From NCBI GenBank assembly GCA_033795365.1, contig JARYGU010000004.1:310001-374000 (forward strand): a stretch of DNA of 64,000 bases, read 5' to 3'. The DNA is from JARYGU01 sp033795365. Its GTDB lineage: Bacteria; Pseudomonadota; Alphaproteobacteria; Rhizobiales; Rhizobiaceae. The first letter of the stretch is position 1, and each line of letters begins with the position of its first letter. The notes beneath the pieces are model-generated. The model saw nothing but the letters and a program-made list of their open reading frames with translations, was not told the DNA's origin and made no database searches. Of the stretch, positions 25,987-33,927 are shown one piece after another. Made by a program: the position numbers and the translations under genes.

Positions 25987-26129
25987 GACGCTCTCCTCCG
26001 GTAGAATCTTCGGGAGAGAGCGGCCGAATGTCCTTGTCCGTATCGTCTCCTGAAACGCCGGACCTCCTCCCGCCATTGAAACTAGCAGGAGGGCTTCCAA
26101 AGGCCGAAGACTTCGTTGATCAAATTAGA

Positions 26130-27131
26130 TCAAAGGCTTTCCGCGGTGATTGTAATGAAGCGAATGGGGTTTCGGTCCGGCTCTATTTCCGTGAGGCCAA
26201 TACGGCGCAGGATGAGATCGAGTGCGCGCTGCGCCTGGGCCTCGGGTGCCTGGTCCAGCACGACATCCATAATGCCCTCGCGCAGAGCGGCGCGGGTGTA
26301 GTCGGTCAATTCATGGCCGACGAACAGGATGTCCCTGCCCCTGGCGTGGCGCCGGAGCACGTCGATCAGCGCGAAGTTCGCGCCGCCCGCATTGTAGAGG
26401 CCGACAAGGTTCGGATACATGCGCAGCGCCATGGACAGCGTTTCCGTGCTGAAGCTTTCCTCGTCGCGGGTGAAGCCGAGCCATTCGAAGACGATGGAAC
26501 CAGGATGATCGCGAAAGTAATCGGAGAACCCGCGAATCCGATCGCGATGAACCTGATAGATGGGATGACAAAGGGCAACGACCGGCCCTTCCGCGCGGGT
26601 CATGCGGGAGATGAAATGCGCCGCGGTCCGTCCGGCCGCGTAGTTGTCGATCCCCACGAACTCGGTCTTGTCTTCGGAAGCCCGCGTGACGACGTGGATT
26701 ACCGGCAGGCCCTGCCGGACGACCGCATCCACGGCGGCGCTGATCAGGGGACTGTTGGGAACGGCAAGGATGAGGCCGGCGCGCGATACATCTCTGGAGA
26801 GGATGTGCCTTGCGATCTCTTCCGAGTTCATTTCATCGGCAAAGCTTCGATGCACCACCACGAGAGGATCGAGGGTCGCGGCAATCCTCTCAAACGCCTT
26901 GGACAACCGCCGGTAAAATGTCGTTTCAGGACGAACCATCAGCACTTCGATACGCAGCAACCCGCGATGAGCGTCAGGCAGCGTGCGCGGATAGTTCAAA
27001 CTGCGTGCAGCGAGAACCACCTTTTCAGCCACCTCCGGACGAACACCTCCGCGCGCATTCAAAACCCGCTCCACCGTCGCGGTTCCCACACCAGCCGACC
27101 GGGCAATGTCCTTGTAGTTCGGCCTGCTCAA
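26130..27131 (-). CDS. LacI-family regulator of the moc-like cluster
   Basis: A 333-residue repressor with an N-terminal LacI helix-turn-helix (YKDIARSAGVGTATVERVLNARGG and the hinge LNYPRTL) and a Peripla_BP_4-type effector domain (LILAVPNSPLISAAVDAVVRQGLPVIHV, VGLYNAGGANFALIDVL). It probably senses the ligand of the adjacent operon. The first codon is TTG at 27131 with AAGGA 8 bp upstream. It lies 143 bp upstream of mocD on the same strand and faces the GMC oxidoreductase gene, so it may control both directions from the 296-bp gap. A different regulator type (MocR, GntR/aminotransferase) controls the classical moc genes. Confidence 0.88.
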   Translation of the reverse strand: MSRPNYKDIARSAGVGTATVERVLNARGGVRPEVAEKVVLAARSLNYPRTLPDAHRGLLRIEVLMVRPETTFYRRLSKAFERIAATLDPLVVVHRSFADEMNSEEIARHILSRDVSRAGLILAVPNSPLISAAVDAVVRQGLPVIHVVTRASEDKTEFVGIDNYAAGRTAAHFISRMTRAEGPVVALCHPIYQVHRDRIRGFSDYFRDHPGSIVFEWLGFTRDEESFSTETLSMALRMYPNLVGLYNAGGANFALIDVLRRHARGRDILFVGHELTDYTRAALREGIMDVVLDQAPEAQAQRALDLILRRIGLTEIEPDRNPIRFITITAESL

Positions 27132-27221
27132 CTCTGGCTTCCTTATGCAATATGCCGGTCTCAGATCGGACCCGACGGTTGGCTAAATCCACCGCCTTCC
27201 GGATCTTTAGAAAGATTTCGA

Positions 27222-27229
27222 GTTTAAAC
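27222..27229. promoter_or_regulatory. Candidate operator in LacI/GMC gap
   Basis: The 296-bp non-coding gap 27132-27427 separates the LacI regulator from the GMC oxidoreductase. It contains the perfect octamer GTTTAAAC, with A/T-rich repeats TTTGCATACAAA and TTTACATATGAA at about 27295-27325. Any of these could be operator or promoter elements. The assignment is weak because short palindromes occur by chance. Confidence 0.25.
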
Positions 27230-27427
27230 CAATCTTGCGGGATGTCTTTGTCACTCCGGGTCCTGTTTTTGATCCCTCATGAGAACGATTGAGTTTTGCA
27301 TACAAATCTCAGTTTACATATGAACTCCCTTGTGGTCTGATGATGCCGTTTCTGCCGGAAGGTGAGGACCGGGCGTCGCCATGCCGAAGCATATCGCGGT
27401 GCTCCAACACGATAAGGGAACGTCTAC

Positions 27428-28993
27428 ATGTTATACGATGTCATCGTCGTCGGAGCGGGTGCCGCAGGTGCCGTTCTCGCGGCCCGGCTGACGGAAAACG
27501 GGAAAACGAAGGTGCTGCTGCTGGAGGCCGGTCCCGACTATCGCAGTAGCGATCAGCCGGCCGAAATGGCAAGTGCAAATCCCTTCAATCTCTTGCTCCC
27601 GAGCCATTTCCAGCATGCCTATATGTATCCGGATCTGATGGCGCGCCGCACCAAAGCGCAGCAGCATCGTGTCTACTGGCGCGGCAAAGGCCTCGGCGGC
27701 TCGACGGCCGTCAACGGCCAGATCGCCATTCGCGGTATGCTGCATGCCTTCGACCGCTGGGCCGAAGCCGGTTGCGCGGGCTGGTCGGGCGCCGACGTGC
27801 TTCCCTATTTCAACAAGCTGGAAGACGATCCAATCGAGGCGGACTATCACGGCAAGGGCGGGCCGATCCCGATTTACCGCGCGCCTGTCGAGACCTGGGG
27901 CAATGTCGACAAGGCAATGCGAAAGAGCGCCCTCGCGCTCGGCCATGCTTGGAACGACGATCTCAATGCTCCCGATGCCGAGGGCGTTTGCTGTTATCCG
28001 ATCAACAGCCGCGACCTGAAGCGCGTCTCGGTCAACGACGGCTATCTGGAAGAGGCCCGCAGCCGTGCCAACCTCACCATTATCGGCGGCGCCACGGTGG
28101 ACAGGGTGCTGCTCGACGGCAAGGCCGCGAAGGGCGTCAGCGCGATCGTCAACCGCGAAACGAAGGACTTCCATGCGCCGCTCGTGCTGCTCGCCGCCGG
28201 CGCCATCCATTCCCCCGTCATCCTCCAGCGCTCGGGCATCGGCCCGGCGGATCTGCTTGCAAGGCATGGCATAGACATCGTCGCAGACCTTCCGGTGGGC
28301 AAGGGCTTCTTCGACCACCCCTATTGTCGCATCGAGCTGAAGCTGAAGCCGGAGTTCAAGGCGGCCGATCTCAATGCCCGCCACACCAATTGCTGCGTCC
28401 GCATGAGCTCCGGCCTGCCGGGTGCCGAGCATGACGACATCCTCTTGGTCGCCATGAACCACGGCGGCATCGGTGTCGAATCCGACAGCGCACAATTCGG
28501 CGAAGCGATGATCAATCTCATCCTGATGGAGGCGAAGAGCCGCGGCACAGTCGAGCTGACATCGAAGAATCCTTTCGACCAGCCATTCGTCGAGGAGAAC
28601 ATGCTTGATCATCCACTCGACATCGCGCGCATGCGCAACGCCTACCGCCATCTCGGCAAGATCGCCGCGAGCGGGCCGATCCAGGCGATCGCGGACCGCA
28701 TCCTGCTCGGCGACAGCGACCTGCCGCTCTCCTGGCTGGAAGCGGCGAGCGACGACGAACTCGACGCCTTCCTGCTCGCCCAGTCTTCCGACGCCCAGCA
28801 CGGCATCGGTGGTTGCTGCATGGGGCCGACCGGTGCGGCCGTCGTCGATCCGGAATGCCGTGTCAACGGCTTCCAGGGCCTCAGGGTCATCGATGCCTCG
28901 ATCATGCCGCTGGACTGCCAGGCAAACACCAATCTCACAGCGATCATGATTGGCGAGAAGATGGCGGACAGTCTGGTCCGTGCTGGCGTTTGA
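27428..28993 (+). CDS. GMC-family FAD oxidoreductase
   Basis: This 521-residue glucose-methanol-choline oxidoreductase has the FAD Rossmann motif VVGAGAAGAVLAARL and the GMC signature around GKGLGGSTAVNGQIAIRG. A C-terminal active-site region has QHGIGGCCMGP (catalytic His) and VIDASIMPLDCQANTNLTAIMIGEK. It should oxidise a primary or secondary alcohol with FAD. The relatives are choline-dehydrogenase-like dehydrogenases rather than secreted oxidases, as there is no signal peptide. It is followed 12 bp later by a RidA-like gene. A substrate related to the adjacent moc-like or creatininase clusters is possible but unsupported by direct evidence. Confidence 0.9.
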   Translation: MLYDVIVVGAGAAGAVLAARLTENGKTKVLLLEAGPDYRSSDQPAEMASANPFNLLLPSHFQHAYMYPDLMARRTKAQQHRVYWRGKGLGGSTAVNGQIAIRGMLHAFDRWAEAGCAGWSGADVLPYFNKLEDDPIEADYHGKGGPIPIYRAPVETWGNVDKAMRKSALALGHAWNDDLNAPDAEGVCCYPINSRDLKRVSVNDGYLEEARSRANLTIIGGATVDRVLLDGKAAKGVSAIVNRETKDFHAPLVLLAAGAIHSPVILQRSGIGPADLLARHGIDIVADLPVGKGFFDHPYCRIELKLKPEFKAADLNARHTNCCVRMSSGLPGAEHDDILLVAMNHGGIGVESDSAQFGEAMINLILMEAKSRGTVELTSKNPFDQPFVEENMLDHPLDIARMRNAYRHLGKIAASGPIQAIADRILLGDSDLPLSWLEAASDDELDAFLLAQSSDAQHGIGGCCMGPTGAAVVDPECRVNGFQGLRVIDASIMPLDCQANTNLTAIMIGEKMADSLVRAGV

Positions 28994-29004
28994 GGGAGAA
29001 TGCC

Positions 29005-29466
29005 ATGGATGCATATCAACGGCTGAAGGCGCGCGGTCTGACCCTGCCGAAGACGCCGAAGCCGGCCGGAAGCTACGTTCCGGCCAAGGCCTGCGGGGAT
29101 CTCCTGTATCTAGCCGGGCAAGGCCCAACCCGCCCAGATGGCAGCTGGTATGTCGGCAAGGTGGGTGAAAACGTGACGATCGAGGAGGCCTATCAGCATG
29201 CTCGCGTGGTCGGCCTGACGCTGCTCGGTATCATCCACGACACCGTAGGCGACCTCAACCGCGTCGAGGTCATCAAGCTGCTCGGCATGGTCAATGCCGC
29301 GCCGAAATTTGCCGAACATCCGAAGGTCATCAACGGCTGCTCTGATCTTCTCATCGACATCCTCGGCGAGGCTGGGAAGCACGCGCGCTCGGCCGTCGGC
29401 ATGGGATCACTGCCGAACGGCATGACCGTCGAGGTCGAGGTCATCCTGCGCGTCCTGCCCGCTTGA
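29005..29466 (+). CDS. RidA/YjgF-family protein
   Basis: At 153 residues this is a long member of the Rid family. It has LYLAGQGP near the N-terminus and the C-terminal KHARSAVGMGSLPNGMTVEVEVIL segment, which carries the Arg and Glu positions used by RidA to hydrolyse reactive imines/enamines. RidA enzymes deaminate 2-aminoacrylate made by PLP dehydratases. This fits the two PLP lyase-like genes elsewhere in the window and possible imine products of the upstream GMC oxidase, though the exact imine is unknown. The ATG at 29005 follows GAGGGAG. It is translationally close to the GMC gene. Confidence 0.88.
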   Translation: MDAYQRLKARGLTLPKTPKPAGSYVPAKACGDLLYLAGQGPTRPDGSWYVGKVGENVTIEEAYQHARVVGLTLLGIIHDTVGDLNRVEVIKLLGMVNAAPKFAEHPKVINGCSDLLIDILGEAGKHARSAVGMGSLPNGMTVEVEVILRVLPA

Positions 29467-29590
29467 TTTCATCGTCTCGAGGACCCCTATACGTTCGCTC
29501 GTGCAGGCACCCCCGCAAAAAAACGCCGCTCCCTGAGGATGCTGCGTTAAAAGGTCCGCCGCTTGGCAAGCGTGCCGACGCTGGGGGAGG

Positions 29591-31117
29591 TTATCGCGTT
29601 ATGTCGATCGTCATGGTCTTCAGATCGCACATTTCCGTCAGCGTGTGGCGCCCGCCGGTTCGGCCGAGGCCACTGTTCGTGCCCGACGCGCCGCCGGCCG
29701 GGATATGCGGCTCCCAGTAGCAGCTCATCTCGTTGACGTTGACGATGCCGACGCGCAGGTTCTCCGTATAGAAGAAGGCCCGCTTAATCGAGTTGGTGAA
29801 GACCGCAGCCGAGAGGCCGTAAGGACTGGAGGCGGCAAGCGCCAGGGCTTCCTCGTCGGTGTCGAAGGTGAGAACCGGCGCGACCGGGCCGAAGGATTCC
29901 TCCCGGTTCAGCAGGCTCTCCTTTGTCAAGTCCGTGACAACCGTCGGCTCGAAATAGAGGTTGGTCGGCAGGCCTGCCGCGATCTTGCCACCGGTAAGGA
30001 CCGTCGCCTTGCGCATCGCGGCATCCTCCATGTGCTCCAGCATCTTGTCGAGCGCCTGCGCATTGTTGACGGGTCCCATCGTCGTTGCCGGATCAAAGGG
30101 GTCGCCCATGCGGACCTTTCCCGCCGCCTTGACTAGGTGTTCGACGAAGCGATCGTGCACGGACTTGTGGACCAGCACGCGCTCCGTCGCCGTGCATATC
30201 TGGCCTGCATTGGCAAAGCAGCCAGCGCCGATTTGGGCGGCGGCGATCTCGATATCGGCATCGGCAAGCACGACGGTCGGCCCATTGCCCCCCATTTCGA
30301 GGAGCAGTGGCTTGCCGGCGCCACGCCGCGCGATCGTCGCTCCCGTCGCGGAGCTTCCAGTGAAGCCGATGGCATGCGTGCCCGGATGAACGACCGCCTC
30401 GTCGCCAACCTCGGCGCCGTCACCGAGCACGAGGTTGATCGCCCCGTCCGGCAGACCTGCTTCGAGCATGCATTCCATGAGCGCCACCGCGATCAGCGAC
30501 GTCGTCGGCGCCGGCACCCAGACGACGGTGTTGCCCGTCGCAATCGCCGGGCCGAGATAGTAGAGGCAAGGCAGCGCCGCCGGGAAGTTCCACGGCGTGA
30601 TGATGGCGAAGACGCCCTTCGGCTGCAGGAAGCTGAAGGCGCGCTTATTGGGGTCGGCAAGGGGAAAAGCAGCCGTCTCCAGCCACTTCATCTGCTCAGC
30701 CGCATTGCGGAAGCCGAGCGACGCGCCATCGATTTCCTTCTTGGCCTCAGTGTGAAAGGGTTTTCCCTGTTCGAGGCAGAGAAGGCGCGCCAGCTCCTCC
30801 GCGCGGCTGTCGATCGCATCAGCGATCTTCATGCAAAGATCCGCGCGGGCGAAGATACCCATCTTGCGCATGGTCTCACGCGTCGCCTCAGCGACGGCGA
30901 CGGCACGCCCGACATCGGCGCGGGTCGAGAGCGCCAGATAACCGAGGTGTTCGCCCGTCGAGGGGCTGTCGATCCTCAGGAAGCTGCCGGAACTGCCGGG
31001 CACCCATTCGGCGCCGATGCGGTTGAGGCCGACGCGCGCGCCGCTTTCGATTTCGGAGACGATCGGCATGCCGCGAAGGTTCGGGCCGTCGATCGAAGAT
31101 TTGAAGTGGATAGTCAC
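29591..31117 (-). CDS. Aldehyde dehydrogenase family protein
   Basis: A 508-residue ALDH with the ITPWNFPAALPCLYYLGPA cofactor segment, FTGSSATG, the Glu-bearing LEMGGNGPTVVLADAD and the catalytic Cys in CFANAGQICTATERV. The C-terminus has GGASGTNSGLGRTGG. Translation begins at GTG 31117 with AAAGGAG 6-7 bp upstream, and the start overlaps the creatininase-family stop by 4 bp. It is the terminal gene of the eight-gene operon that begins at 39760. It should oxidise an aldehyde made during catabolism of the imported compound. It is only distantly similar to the ALDH at 8097-9560. Confidence 0.93.
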   Translation of the reverse strand: MTIHFKSSIDGPNLRGMPIVSEIESGARVGLNRIGAEWVPGSSGSFLRIDSPSTGEHLGYLALSTRADVGRAVAVAEATRETMRKMGIFARADLCMKIADAIDSRAEELARLLCLEQGKPFHTEAKKEIDGASLGFRNAAEQMKWLETAAFPLADPNKRAFSFLQPKGVFAIITPWNFPAALPCLYYLGPAIATGNTVVWVPAPTTSLIAVALMECMLEAGLPDGAINLVLGDGAEVGDEAVVHPGTHAIGFTGSSATGATIARRGAGKPLLLEMGGNGPTVVLADADIEIAAAQIGAGCFANAGQICTATERVLVHKSVHDRFVEHLVKAAGKVRMGDPFDPATTMGPVNNAQALDKMLEHMEDAAMRKATVLTGGKIAAGLPTNLYFEPTVVTDLTKESLLNREESFGPVAPVLTFDTDEEALALAASSPYGLSAAVFTNSIKRAFFYTENLRVGIVNVNEMSCYWEPHIPAGGASGTNSGLGRTGGRHTLTEMCDLKTMTIDITR

Positions 31118-31923
31118 GAGCTACTCCTTTGTCCATAGCTGGACTGCAAGGTCAGAAGGGCTTCGCGCGAGCGGATGGTCGCGGCCTCGAACAATTGCGC
31201 GCCGGCGGCAGCCGATGCTTCGGACGGAGTGCCGACCACGCCATTGTCCCGGATCGTCTCGAACGGCCGCCAGACTCCGACAGCGGGACCGGCGAAGAGA
31301 TGCGGATCCGGCCAGGACGGCGGGGTCGTGCCAGACGGAATTAGGCCCTCGCGCACGCTCGATCCGGCGACGTGCATCATCAGCGACGTCTCGAGCGCGC
31401 AGGCGTGGCCGGTGCCGCCAGTCGCATCCGGCAGGACTTTGGCGGCGACGTCGGCGATGAGATCGAAATAGGAAAAGCCGGCCGACAGCAAGCCGCGCTG
31501 GCCGAGCGTCGTGATGGCGACCTGAATGGCCGCGCGGTTCCCGCCGTGGCCGTTTAAAATGACCGGCAGGAAACCGTCCTCGGCGAGGCCGGCGCAGAGA
31601 TCGACGAGCACAGCGATGAAGGTAGTAGGGCTGAGGCTCATAGTGCCGGTAAAGGCGCGGTGGTGTTGGGAGGAGCCGTAAGGCAGCGGCTCGCAGACAC
31701 GCATGGCGCTCTGCCCTTCTGCGGCAGCCAACGCGACCGCATGTGCAAGCCAGATGTCAACGCCGAGCGGCAGGTGCGGTCCATGCTGCTCGACCGCACC
31801 GGTCGGCAGGATAGCAAGCGGCTTTCGCTCGCCTGCGGCCGCAAGCGCCTTGGCGTCCGGCGAAGTCATCCAAGCAAAGCCGGACGTGCCCTGCGTCGTC
31901 AGGTCCGTGCGCGTAGCACTCAT
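31114..31923 (-). CDS. Creatininase-family amidohydrolase (first copy)
   Basis: This 269-residue member of the creatininase superfamily has LPTGAVEQHGPHLPLGVD, whose Glu, His and Asp residues bind the di-metal centre, plus LNGHGGNRAAI with a further ligand and a downstream HACALETSLMMH acidic segment. Family members hydrolyse cyclic or linear amides (creatinine, mycofactocin precursor, N-formyl compounds), or act in riboflavin- and coenzyme-related steps. It overlaps the second permease by 4 bp and the aldehyde dehydrogenase by 4 bp, giving tight coupling. A paralogue occupies the equivalent position in the operon at 56.7 kb. Confidence 0.88.
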   Translation of the reverse strand: MSATRTDLTTQGTSGFAWMTSPDAKALAAAGERKPLAILPTGAVEQHGPHLPLGVDIWLAHAVALAAAEGQSAMRVCEPLPYGSSQHHRAFTGTMSLSPTTFIAVLVDLCAGLAEDGFLPVILNGHGGNRAAIQVAITTLGQRGLLSAGFSYFDLIADVAAKVLPDATGGTGHACALETSLMMHVAGSSVREGLIPSGTTPPSWPDPHLFAGPAVGVWRPFETIRDNGVVGTPSEASAAAGAQLFEAATIRSREALLTLQSSYGQRSSS

Positions 31924-32894
31924 CGTGCGGCCTCGACAAGCCGGGCCTTGGTATACGTCATGACTGCATCGGCAAGCAGTGCCGCAATGATGATCGCGCC
32001 CTTGTAGAGTTCGAGGCTGGATGGGTCCGTGCCGAAGATGCGCAGCGCCGTCGTCAGCAGGCTGACGATCAGCGCGCCCACCACGGCGCCCCAGATCGTG
32101 CCGCGCCCGCCGAAGATGCTGGTGCCACCGAGCACGGCCGCCGCGATCGCATCGAGCAGCAACGAGGTGCCGCCGATATTTGGCGTGACGACCGGCACAC
32201 GGCTGATCATGATGAAGGCTGTTAGAAACACGAAGAGACCGGAGGCGCAGTAGACGAGGATCGTATGGCGCGTCACCGGAATACCGGCAAGTTCTGCCGC
32301 CGAAGCATCCGAGCCGAGCGCATAGGTGCGCAGTCCGAAGCGGCTTCGACGCATCAGCACCGCCGCGGCAAGCACGATCAGCAAGGTTGCGAAGATGACG
32401 TGCGGAATGCCTAATGTGCGCTCCACCCCGATGAAGCGCAGCGCTGGCTCCTTTAGCATCAGCACGCCCTTAGAAGCGACGGCAAGCGTAGCGCCCTGAA
32501 GCGCGACCATCGTCGCGAGCGTGGTCACGAAGGGCGGTATCTTGAGGAGCGCGATGACGAGGCCGTTGAAGAGGCCGACGATCAACATGACGCCGAGGCC
32601 GATGGCAAGTGCGCCCGGAAGCCCTGTGCCCACATCGATGAGGCTGGCAATCAGCACGGCGCAGAAGGCGACGCCGACACCGGCGGATAGATCAATGCCG
32701 GCCGTCAACAATACGATCAGCGCGCCAAGCGCCAGCACAGCGATGGGCGTCGCCTGCGAGACGATGTTGATCAAGCTCTGCGTAGAGACGACCCGCGGGT
32801 CGACGATCGCGAAGATCACCGTGAGCACGGCGAGCAGAATGACCGGTGACAGATCGAGCACCCGGCGAAGGAGAAGGTTGCGTTCGAGGGTCAT
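31920..32894 (-). CDS. Sugar ABC transporter permease (RbsC type), partner of the fused permease-ATPase
   Basis: A 324-residue hydrophobic protein of the BPD_transp_2 family with TAGIDLSAGVGVAF, FNGLVIALLKIPPFVTTLATM and LGGTSIFGGRGTIWGAVVGAL. It has about ten membrane segments. The start at 32894 follows AGAAGGAG and lies 13 bp after the oxidoreductase stop. Because the fused protein at 33924 already brings one permease domain and two NBDs, this separate permease probably supplies the second membrane half of one transporter. That is an inference from stoichiometry. Confidence 0.9.
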   Translation of the reverse strand: MTLERNLLLRRVLDLSPVILLAVLTVIFAIVDPRVVSTQSLINIVSQATPIAVLALGALIVLLTAGIDLSAGVGVAFCAVLIASLIDVGTGLPGALAIGLGVMLIVGLFNGLVIALLKIPPFVTTLATMVALQGATLAVASKGVLMLKEPALRFIGVERTLGIPHVIFATLLIVLAAAVLMRRSRFGLRTYALGSDASAAELAGIPVTRHTILVYCASGLFVFLTAFIMISRVPVVTPNIGGTSLLLDAIAAAVLGGTSIFGGRGTIWGAVVGALIVSLLTTALRIFGTDPSSLELYKGAIIIAALLADAVMTYTKARLVEAAR

Positions 32895-32907
32895 GCTGCT
32901 CTCCTTC

Positions 32908-33927
32908 TCATATCCGCCAGTCTTCGACGGCCTCGCGCTGCGCGGACTTGACGGAGCGCAGGATGGCATCGTTGACGGCCACCGCCTTCAGCGCGTCCTC
33001 GACTGGCATCACGAACGGCCGGTCGTTGCGCACGGCGGTGATGAAATGACGCACCTCTTCATAGAGGTCGCCGGTTATATGACCGTTGGTGGTAGGCCAG
33101 TGCAGGCCGTCAGGCTGCGACCAGCGCCCGCCCGACAGGAGCCGAAAGCCATGGTCGCGCACGTCGAGATCGATCATACCCTCTGTGCCCATCACCTCGG
33201 TGCGCGCCCATATACCGGTCGGCACATGTTCGGACAGTGTCCAGCCGAAATAGAGCTGCCCCGCCATGCCGTTAGTCATTTCGACGGTGGTGAAGATCGC
33301 ATCTTCCGACGCCACGCCGAGCGACGGCATCAGCTTGGAGACGGCGCGGGAATAGACGGAGGTGACGTCTGCGCCAGTGATCCATTGCAGCATGTCGACG
33401 TCGTGGATGCCGAGATAGAAGCAGACGCTAGACTTGCCGTTCATTCGGCTGCCGACCTCACGGTGCGTAAAACGGCCGCTGGTGGCATGGATCGGTTCTC
33501 CAATGCGGCCCTCGCGCACGGCGGCAGCCGCAGCGGCATAACGCGGATCGAAGCGCAGGATGTGGCCGACAAGGAGGCGCGAGGCGCTTTTCGCGGCCGA
33601 ATGCGCGATCACTTTTGCGGCGGCAAGCGTATGCGCCATTGGCTTTTCGAGGAGCACCGGCTTGCCGGCGTCGAGCAGCGCGCAGGTCACACTTTCATGC
33701 AGCGCGTCGGGCGCGGCAACGATATAGGCATCCGCCGCTCTCGCCCCCAGCGCGGCCTCGGCGTCGGCATAGTGCGGCACCCCGAAATCGTCGCCAGCCT
33801 TACGCCCGAGCTCCAGATCGGGATCGATGATTGCCGATATGGCCCCTATATCGCTGTCGGCAACGACGCGGGCATGCAGGAGCCCCATGAAGCCGGCGCC
33901 GACAATGCCAATGCGCAGCTTGCTCAT
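32908..33927 (-). CDS. Gfo/Idh/MocA-family oxidoreductase
   Basis: This 339-residue NAD(P)-dependent dehydrogenase has the N-terminal Rossmann motif GIVGAGFMGLLHA, the diagnostic EKPMA with active-site Lys, and a C-terminal alpha/beta domain with HDVDMLQW. Members oxidise inositols, amino-inositols, aldoses, or sugar and opine derivatives. The ATG overlaps the permease-ATPase stop by 4 bp. It sits inside the transporter operon, consistent with the first oxidation of the imported ligand. It is not adjacent to the moc-like cluster, so I do not call it mocA. Confidence 0.9.
   Translation of the reverse strand: MSKLRIGIVGAGFMGLLHARVVADSDIGAISAIIDPDLELGRKAGDDFGVPHYADAEAALGARAADAYIVAAPDALHESVTCALLDAGKPVLLEKPMAHTLAAAKVIAHSAAKSASRLLVGHILRFDPRYAAAAAAVREGRIGEPIHATSGRFTHREVGSRMNGKSSVCFYLGIHDVDMLQWITGADVTSVYSRAVSKLMPSLGVASEDAIFTTVEMTNGMAGQLYFGWTLSEHVPTGIWARTEVMGTEGMIDLDVRDHGFRLLSGGRWSQPDGLHWPTTNGHITGDLYEEVRHFITAVRNDRPFVMPVEDALKAVAVNDAILRSVKSAQREAVEDWRI

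Noticed and set aside
27431..29128. A 565-residue minus-strand open frame
   Set aside because: Antisense shadow of the GMC oxidoreductase and the RidA-like start; no recognisable protein.
32908..33927. Naming the Gfo/Idh/MocA oxidoreductase mocA to complete the rhizopine pathway
   Set aside because: It belongs to a different operon 6 kb away with its own transporter, and the family is too broad for the symbol to be justified.
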